Below, piece after piece: positions 57,301-64,000 of a stretch of DNA of 64,000 nt. The notes beneath the pieces are model-generated. The model was given only the letters and a program-made list of their open reading frames with translations, ran no database searches and had not been told where the DNA came from. Source of the stretch: Batillaria attramentaria (lineage: Eukaryota; Mollusca; Gastropoda; Batillariidae); assembly GCA_018292915.2 (NCBI GenBank), contig JACVVK020000349.1:590001-654000 (forward strand), given 5' to 3'. The position numbers and the translations under genes were made by a program. Every line of letters starts with the position of its first letter. The first letter of the stretch is position 1.

Positions 57301-58570
57301 CTTAAAAGTGAAATAAATGCATTGAACTTACGTCTGCTGACCACAAACACCAAGGGAAATAACTGGGGAATTCCTCGTCCGAACAATGCATCTGTGTGCC
57401 TGTGCTGTTGTTAAGGTTAAATGACAGTTCAGGGCCTTTGAAATGTTGATTTAGTGGTGCGTCAGCAGCTGCCTTGCGTACTTGCTTCAGTGATCTCAAA
57501 TACAACAACTATCAGGTATTATTTGCCTCCTTAAAAAACAAAAAACAAAAAAAACTTCCTTAAAAATACATGTAGTGCTAGGAAGAAAATGGAGGGGGTG
57601 GGGGGGGGGCTAAGTAGGAAGATGCTAGACAGTATAAAGCACTAAAAGAACTCGGAATGATTTGTAAGTGTGGTATGTCAAAAGATGGGTCTTTAAAACT
57701 GTGGTGTCAGGTTACCTGAGGATTTTTTTTTCTTGTTTGAGTGAAGATCATAACTACCAAGAGAGTTGCCATATATATATATACCCCATCACCATCAGTT
57801 CAGTGTCCTGTTTCTGTTGCGTAGTGTGTTTGATACGTTCGGGTTTTACCGCCTCGTTCAGAGTAAACATCCTGAGTGCATTTAGAATGCATTGCATAAT
57901 TTGCTGTCAAAACAGTGTCTGTTCACAAGATATAATGAAATCATTTGACAGACGGGGTCTTAGCCCAGTGAAGCTTCTTGTGTGTGGCTGTAACTTGGCA
58001 CTCGTCTCATAGTATTTGCTTGTTCCTAACAGTTCGAGGCTAGTTCCCGTCATGGTGTTTGGTAGGTCAGTTGGTGTGGTGTGAGCCACAAGTGAGTGCC
58101 AACAGCCTTAATAGGTAGGTGCGTGGAGAGGGACAGCGACTGTGGCTGAACAGTCCAACTGAACACTGTTCAATTCAGTAAGGTTGGTCACATTTAAATT
58201 TTCTTTTGACTGACTGACTGACGAGTTATGGCAACAAATTCCCCAGTTCACACAGCCAAAGGCATATAGTCAGTGTTAACATTTTTAACAACTATCTTAG
58301 TGTGTCGTAAACTCAATGGCATCAGACTTGCGAACAGTTCCAGAAACCCTTCTTGGTATTGGAGTCTGTTTGTCACATTGCCATAATAGTTCGAACCCTT
58401 CTTCTTTTTTTTTCTTCTTTTTTTTCACTATCTTTTCTTTGAGTTTCAAAACCTCTCCCTAAGCGCCGTGAGCGCTCAGGGTGGAGCCGTGCGCTATATC
58501 AAGTCTCCATCATCATCACCTTGAACCATATATCACACTCATTTAGTAGAGTTCTCTTGCTTAGTTTGGC
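57301..58570. other. Intergenic stretch without a gene
   Basis: AT-rich, with A-runs, G-runs near 57593-57609 and a TA run near 57769-57782. A fragment at about 58462-58502 (AAGCGCCGTGAGCGCTC, GCGCTATATCAAG) resembles the end of another interspersed repeat. No conserved frame. Confidence 0.5.
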
Positions 58571-58574
58571 CTAG

Positions 58575-58712
58575 GGTTGGGAGTCGGAACAGTGGAATGG
58601 TAGAGGGTTGGACTTCCAATGATCAAGTCGTGCGTTCGACATGTGTGCCGGACCTTTTCTCGATGCCCCCAGCTTTGATATCACCCATATATGTGGTGGA
58701 AAAGGACGTAGG
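58575..58712 (+). mobile_element. tRNA-derived SINE, family 2
   Basis: GTGGAATGGTAGAGGGTTGGA (A-box region), GTGCGTTCGACATG (weak B-box), TTTTCTCGATGCCC and TGATATCACCC through GTGGTGGAAAAGGACG match the 16620 copy. A G-rich and GT tract follows. Confidence 0.7.
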
Positions 58713-59110
58713 GTGTTAGATTTAGGTGTGTGTGTTTGGGGGGGGGGGGGCGGTGCGTGTGTGCGTGCGTGCATGTGTGTGTGTGATGGAGATTAGTTGC
58801 CGCAAGTTTTCATCCAACTCACCGCTAGCGTTCTGCCCACCAGCTGTGCTGCTTAATGAGTTCGCTCCTTGCACAAAGCCTTCAGCAGCATCTTCGGCCA
58901 GACTTTTCGCCACCTGACTTCATGGTAAATTTCACTGGAAGATTTTCAGGATCGCTGAAGCGTGGTCCCATTCAGACTTTTATTTTTTTAGTATCTTTTG
59001 TTCTCAGTTCAAGTGTTTCAGCTTTTACTGAGACTTGACTAGTTTTCACACTTCAGGGTTCAGTTTTCACTCTCAACTTGATGTGAATTTGGGTAGCTCA
59101 TTCCAGAGAG

Positions 59111-59396
59111 TGGTGAGTTGTGGTCTAATAGGTAGCGCGTCGGACATAGCTATTTCGCTACTGAATGGCCGTCACCATTGTCACGGTGATGAAGCGTGGG
59201 TTCGAGCCTTGGTCGAGCTTGTGATACGTGATACCGGTTTTTCTTGGCTACCGGGCTGCTCATTGGAGGTTTCTCTCCGCGTTATCTGGCTTTCCTCCCC
59301 CAGCAAAATTGAAAACTAGGATAGGTATTGGGTGGCGCTGCACCGCAGCGACATGCTTCCTCCAGGGGGAGCAGCCTGATTTTCCCGAAAGGGACA
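59111..59396 (+). mobile_element. tRNA-derived SINE, family 1
   Basis: TGGTCTAATAGGTAGCGCG (A-box region), GGGTTCGAGCC (B-box), TTCTTGGCTACCGGGCTGC and CTTTCCTCCCCCAGCAAAAT, ending CCCGAAAGGGAC. This is the sharpest B-box of the family in the window. Confidence 0.85.
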
Positions 59397-59723
59397 ATAT
59401 AGTGGTTAAAAAACCCAAAGAACAAAAAACTTGCCTCCTGTTTCATCATGCATGCAACTTAACCATATCCTGTTGAGAGGAAACCCGACCCTTTCTTTAA
59501 ACCAAAATATGAATCTACAGGTTGAATTATCCGGTCGCTTCGCCATTTAAATTCGTGCCTCTGTGGTGTGTCCACACAAACCTGTTGCTGCCACCAAACC
59601 ACGTTCCCTAACGCATTCTAGACTATGTATACAGCAAACTCGTATTTCTAAACTTTAATAATGATAATAATACTTAGTTTTTGTACAGCACTGCTGTTCC
59701 AAGTACTAAGGACTCGCTGTGCT

Positions 59724-59834
<111 letters not shown>

Positions 59835-60262
59835 TCTATAAATTGCACCCACTCTAACGCCCGATTTGGCAGATGCCAACTCTGAAGCAATGCCGTAAAT
59901 CACAGCCAATCATATTAGGCTTTCTGTGAACATAGAACCACTACATACTCTCCAACCAGCAACATGAGTATTCGTCAGGAACCTGTACAGGTGCTCTGTT
60001 GTGCGTGTCCACATTTAGAGAGACTGGGCATAAATGGGTTAGGGCACATAGTGCAATCCCTCCATTTGGCAAACTATCAGGTGAGATCTAAAACTGGAGT
60101 AACTGGATTAATTTTTGTGAAAAAAAGAGGAGGTCTTGTTACATTCAACTTACCATATGTTCTGGTGGGGAGCGTAGCTGATGGTGTGATTTAGATCTTA
60201 CAGATACTGTCAGAAAGAGTTTGTTTGATGTAAACTAGATCTTCTGTCTCTTTGCTCGGCAG

Positions 60263-61766
60263 GTTGGACAAGGGAGGAGGGTCGCGGTGCACCGGGGAGG
60301 GGCGTAGATGAGGGGGGCCGCGCTGGCGGACGACAACGGCCACACGCCCAGTCATGCAGGGCGGAGACAGCCCGGCCCGCGCGGTGGACGAGGAGAAACC
60401 GGGCACGGCTGGCATCACCATCCGCGCCGCCACGCCCGAACACCTCATTCAGCTCTGTGTCAAGGCCTTCAGTAAGTTCTGCCACCAGTCTCACTCTCTC
60501 TCTCTCTCTCTCTTTTTCTCATCAACCAATCTTTACAACAAAGCCTACACGATGTTTCCAACTGGTGCAACAATAACTGTATGATCCCTAATCCGTCTAA
60601 AACTAAATGCATGTTAATTACCACAAGACAGAAACACCAACTGAATCCGCCCCCATTACAACTTTGCCTTGGCTCTCATCATATCGAACAAGTTCATGTA
60701 CACCGTGTGCTGGGGATCACAGTAGATGATCAGCTAAGCTGGCAAGCGCATATAAATAATACGTGCAAAGTGTTGTCCAAAACTCTGTTTCTACTATCCA
60801 AACTTAAATACTTTACCGATGAACCCACAAGAAAACTATTTTACAATGCACATATTCAGCCACACATAGACTACGCGTCCACCGTTTGGGACGGCTGTAG
60901 TGAGGCAAACTTTAAAAGAATAAATTCGCTCCACAGAAGAGCGATTAAACTGATTATAGACAAAAGCATGTGCTCACTTAGCACCGATGACAAATTTAAA
61001 TCGTTGGGTATCCTGCCCCTGCGAAAACAACTCAGACTTAACAAAATGATACTGATGCAAAAAATAAAACTGTCAAAAACCCCCGCATATCTCGCAAGTC
61101 TATTCAAGCACTCTCAAGTGCCGTACCGAACACTGAGAAACGATTTCGTGGTGCCGAAGCCTCGTATAGATATTTTCAAAACCTCCCTCTCTTACTCAGG
61201 GGCACACGCATGGAATACACTTCCAAAAGACATCAAATCAGCACCCTCGCTTAGATTATTCAAGACCAAACTAATAAAACATCTGGTGGACAGCTCGTAA
61301 TGGGCTTGACAATACATCTACTCTGTAGGATTTTGTAGTTCGGGCAAAAAAAAAAAAAAAAAAAAATTTCCCAATACTTATTCACATCACGCGTGGTTTT
61401 TTTGTTTTTTTGTTTTTTCTTTAAACTGTAAAAACATCGCCTCAAGATTTGTTTGCATTGCTCACCTATCACATCCTTTGTTCCCCCCCCCCTTTTTTTT
61501 TTTTTTTTTTTTCTTTTTCTTCTTAGTATTGCTTGATTTATGTATGTAGTAGCATGGTCGTGTGTGTGTTGTGTGTATCATTGTGTATGCTCTACCTAGT
61601 TAGAGCTTACTTTGCTTACTTTGTATATACATATATCAGTAGCCTAGCAAGGACAAGATGTAAGACAGGTCTGCGTACCTAATCTTTTATCCTTGTAAAA
61701 TAAAGTTTCGTTCGTTCGTTCGTTCGTTCTCTCTCTCTCTTTCTCTCTCTCTCTTTCTCTCTCTCA

Positions 61767-61838
<72 letters not shown>

Positions 61839-61850
61839 TTCTCTCTCTCA

Positions 61851-61896
<46 letters not shown>

Positions 61897-63481
61897 CTCT
61901 CTGTCTCTACTGTACTCGTACTTTCCTGTCCCTTTCGGAAAAATTCTGTTGGGGGAAGTGTGTCCACCCACCTCCCTACCTCCACCCACTGAGGAGGAAA
62001 GCGAGAGGACCCACAAAGTATGGACGTGCTAGCTGTTGAGCAAATGCCAACCATTCGCTATTAACTCTGCAACGCCAGTTTCATAAAACTGCAAAAATTG
62101 AGGCCATCTTTGCTGTCAACAGTTTCATGAATCCTACACAAAATCCCATCAGTGGCTCACGTCTGCATTGCATGTCGCTTATGAAGTTATTTTCAATAGC
62201 CTTGTAGTTTGTATCTGACTGTTTGCCTGATTGTGTGTGCAGCGGAGCATGGCGTGGACGAGCAGCAGGTGGAGTTCGTCAAGGTGTTCTTCCTCATGCA
62301 CCAGTGGTTCATGACCTCCGAGGACCTGGCACAGGCCTTCATTGATCTGTATCCTCTTGTAGTTTATTTATTTGTTTATTTATTTTATTAGTACTTTGTT
62401 ATTTCTTTCAAAAAAAGTGGGTGAGCGGTGGTCTAATAGGTAGCACATCGGATTTAGCCGCTGCGCTACTGAACAGCCGTCACCAATGTCATGGCGATGA
62501 AGCATGGGTTTGAGCCCAGGTTGAGCTAGTGATATGTGATATCCTGGGTTTTCCTGGCTACCGGGCTGCTCATCGGGGGTTTCTGTCCGGGTTATCTGAC
62601 TTTCCTCCCCCAGCAAAAGTGTAAAAAAAATATAGGATAGGTATTGGGTGGCGCTGCAACGCGGCGACGCACTTCCCCCGAGGTAAGCAGCCCGAATTTC
62701 CCCGAAAGGGATAAAAAATTAATAATAAAAAATAAAAAATCCAAGTTGCCTGCCCTGGGGGAAGTATGTTGTCATAGTGCAGCACCACCTGCCAACCTAT
62801 TTTCCCATTTTTGCTGGGTCAGGAAAGCCGGAGGACCTGGAGAGAAACCCCTGATGAGCAGCCCGGGAGCCGGGAAACATTAGTATCACATATCACAGCT
62901 TCATTTTGGGGTCAGACCCACTAGTCACGATGACAGCAGTGTCGTCCAGTCGCCGGGAAAGTGTTCGGGTGATTTTTGTTCCTTGACAAAGTGTTACCAG
63001 CTACCAGGGTTGTGATGAGACGGTGACATGTGACAAGGACTCGTGCCTGCACATCCCCAGCTCCCCACAATGCCCCATCCAGCACTTCAAGATGCAGATC
63101 TGTCAGGCCGTCAGGTAACGTACGTGTGTGTGTCTGTGTGTGTCTGTGTCTGTGTCTGTGTCTGTTCGTGTGCGTGCATGCGTGTGCACATTTGTGAATG
63201 TGTGTGTGTGCATGTGCACGTGTGTGTGTGTTTGGGAAAGGAGGATTGGGGAAAGAGCTTCTAGGTGTCAAATTCATGGTAATCCCTTCACTATATTTTT
63301 TTTTTTTTTAAAGGAGATTTTTCACCTGTGCTCGGCTGTTGTTCTACAGGTATTGGATAGTGAATTTCCCAGTGCACTTCGACATGGATGGTCGACTGCG
63401 TTCAGTGGTGCAGAACCTGGGAGCAGTCATCCAAAGCGAAGGCAACAAACAGCTCAGAGAACTTGTCGATCTCTCCACAGT
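60263..63481 (+). CDS. RasGRP-type Ras guanine-nucleotide exchange factor, 5' exons (partial)
   Basis: RasGRP (CalDAG-GEF) proteins load GTP onto Ras/Rap downstream of diacylglycerol and calcium. Exons are 60263-60471 (ATG at 60354), 62243-62348, 63001-63114 and 63350-63481, with agreeing phases. The gene continues past the window. They encode about 157 residues: a polar leader, then TPEHLIQLCVKAF, VKVFFLMHQWFMTSEDLAQAF, FKMQICQAVRYWIVNFP and EGNKQLRELVDL, the pattern of the Ras exchanger (REM) motif. The RYWI-NFP segment is characteristic of RasGRPs. CDC25, EF-hand and C1 domains would lie downstream, so the paralogue cannot be named. An upstream ATG at 60308, out of frame and overlapping the start, may dampen translation. 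The fourth donor (GTCAGT at 63482) is the least certain border. Confidence 0.82.
60525..61300 (+). pseudogene. LINE reverse-transcriptase C-terminal fragment
   Basis: Open from about 60525 (HDVSNWCNNN, NPSKTKCMLITT) to a stop at 61298-61300. It contains the post-catalytic motifs VLGITVDDQLSW, HIQPHIDYASTVWDG and INSLHRRAIKLII, and the terminal FKTKLIKHL. The catalytic core and endonuclease are missing, so it cannot be functional. The open frame suggests a fairly recent insertion. Confidence 0.8.
60525..61735 (+). mobile_element. 5'-truncated LINE in RasGRP-like intron 1
   Basis: Starts about 54 bp after the exon-1 donor. It carries the C-terminal reverse transcriptase region, 3' non-coding sequence with AATAAAG, and a TTCG-repeat tail at about 61704-61730. 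It lies in gene sense. Jockey/CR1/L2-like by the C-terminal motif SGAHAWNTLPKDIKS. Confidence 0.75.
61717..61892. repeat. CT-rich polypyrimidine tract
   Basis: About 170 bp of almost pure C and T on the plus strand (CTCTCT with TTT interruptions), beginning at the TTCG tail of the LINE. Confidence 0.95.
62418..62712 (+). mobile_element. tRNA-derived SINE, family 1, in RasGRP-like intron 2
   Basis: TGGTCTAATAGGTAGCACATC, GGGTTTGAGCCC, TTCCTGGCTACCGGGCTGC, CTTTCCTCCCCCAGCAAAAG and the end CCCGAAAGGG. It starts only 70 bp after the donor at 62349. Confidence 0.82.
62743..62940 (-). mobile_element. Degraded family-1 SINE, opposite orientation
   Basis: Contains CCTGGGGGAAG, TTTTTGCTGGGTCAGGAAAG and GATGAGCAGCCCGGGAGCC on the plus strand, matching the complement of the neighbouring copy. 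The head is eroded. With 62418-62712 it forms a long imperfect inverted repeat. Confidence 0.65.
63125..63232. repeat. GT-rich simple repeat
   Basis: GTGTGTCTGTGTC-type tract directly after the third RasGRP-like exon. Confidence 0.92.
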
Positions 63482-63816
63482 GTCAGTGGTTTCACTCTTT
63501 TCACGTGTTTACTTTCTTCATGTCAGCTGTGGCTGCTTTGTTTTCAGTTCTGTTGTTGTTAGGGATTGTACCATGGCCAGACGTGTTTGAGTTTTATGCT
63601 CCAGTTAACTTATTTCCTCACATACCAACTATATTGAAAATTAGCTTGAAGTAATGGAAGTGTGTATGTGTACTCTTAGTGTTTGTACAGGTTTTTTAGT
63701 GGAGTATAGGTGCGCGTGCAGTTCCGCATAGTTTTAAATAGAAAACACTTTATGGGGCCCAAAGAAAAATCACCAGCATCACAGCATAACACACAGAGGT
63801 GTCAGGATGGATGGGT

Positions 63817-63908
63817 TTAACTCTTTGACGACGGAGCGCAATTTCTGACACACGATTTCCTATAGGAAATCGTGTGTCAGAAATTGCGCTCCGTCGTCAA
63901 AGAGTTAA
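63817..63908. mobile_element. Perfect 92-bp palindrome bounded by TTAA (piggyBac-like snap-back MITE)
   Basis: Two 46-bp arms meet at CCTATAGG with no spacer and no mismatch that I can find. The outermost bases on each side are TTAA, then CTCTTTGACGAC and its complement. TTAA duplication plus a CYCTTTG-like terminus fits piggyBac-type elements. There is no room for a gene. Confidence 0.85.
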
Positions 63909-64000
63909 TAATTACGTTTAAAGAAAATCAAATCTCTTCCAAGATTACCAATCAGCTGTGTGGCCATGTTGTTGACTCATGTCACGTACATTGTGAAGTC

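Noticed and set aside
59111..59220. tRNA-like segment with A and B boxes
   Set aside because: As a functional tRNA gene: it has no acceptor-stem pairing and is followed by the SINE body, so it is a SINE head.

Overview
The window looks like animal nuclear DNA, most likely from a marine mollusc or other lophotrochozoan. Its three conserved genes are split by GT-AG introns. Introns and intergenic DNA are packed with CA/GT microsatellites, minisatellites, tRNA-derived SINEs, TTAA-, TTA- and 5-bp-TSD MITEs, LINE fragments and one intact LTR retrotransposon. The species cannot be fixed from the sequence alone.

Layout. (1) 1.08-6.03 kb, minus strand: a five-exon gene for a membrane-anchored M14 zinc carboxypeptidase (448 aa by my splicing), with a 45-bp minisatellite in its last intron. 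(2) 6.77-9.70 kb, plus strand, divergent from it: a complete four-exon AP2S1 (clathrin adaptor AP-2 sigma subunit, 142 aa), whose third intron carries two nested MITEs and a third element. (3) 13.26-32.00 kb, minus strand, convergent with AP2S1: a complete eleven-exon RhoGAP of the ARHGAP11A type (1335 aa; all splice phases agree). Its introns hold three long minisatellites (37, 40 and 61 bp units), a Harbinger-like MITE, two further copies of the short MITE and SINEs. (4) 32-47.3 kb: about 15 kb with no gene I can support, only simple repeats and a nested SINE pair. (5) 47.3-57.3 kb: a 5'-truncated RNase H-bearing LINE, split by a full-length LTR retrotransposon at 48760-57216. (6) 60.26-63.48 kb, plus strand: the first coding exons of a RasGRP-type Ras guanine-nucleotide exchange factor that runs off the right edge. 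A second LINE fragment and several SINEs lie in its introns. (7) 63.8-63.9 kb: a perfect 92-bp palindrome bounded by TTAA.

The most notable item is the LTR element. It is Ty3/gypsy-like by its integrase (GPY/F module) and reverse transcriptase, but the integrase lies BEFORE the reverse transcriptase, as in Ty1/copia. That order is the hallmark of Gmr1-like elements, first described from deuterostomes. Its single 1469-codon gag-pol frame is open, its two LTRs (1867 and 1870 bp) differ at only about four bases and two indels by eye, and it has a clean 5-bp target duplication, so the insertion is young. Its Gag contains a region resembling the SCAN domain.

The three host genes have unrelated jobs (secretory-pathway or surface peptidase, endocytic adaptor, mitotic RhoGAP) plus a Ras activator. 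I see no operon-like logic beyond the shared divergent promoter of the first two.
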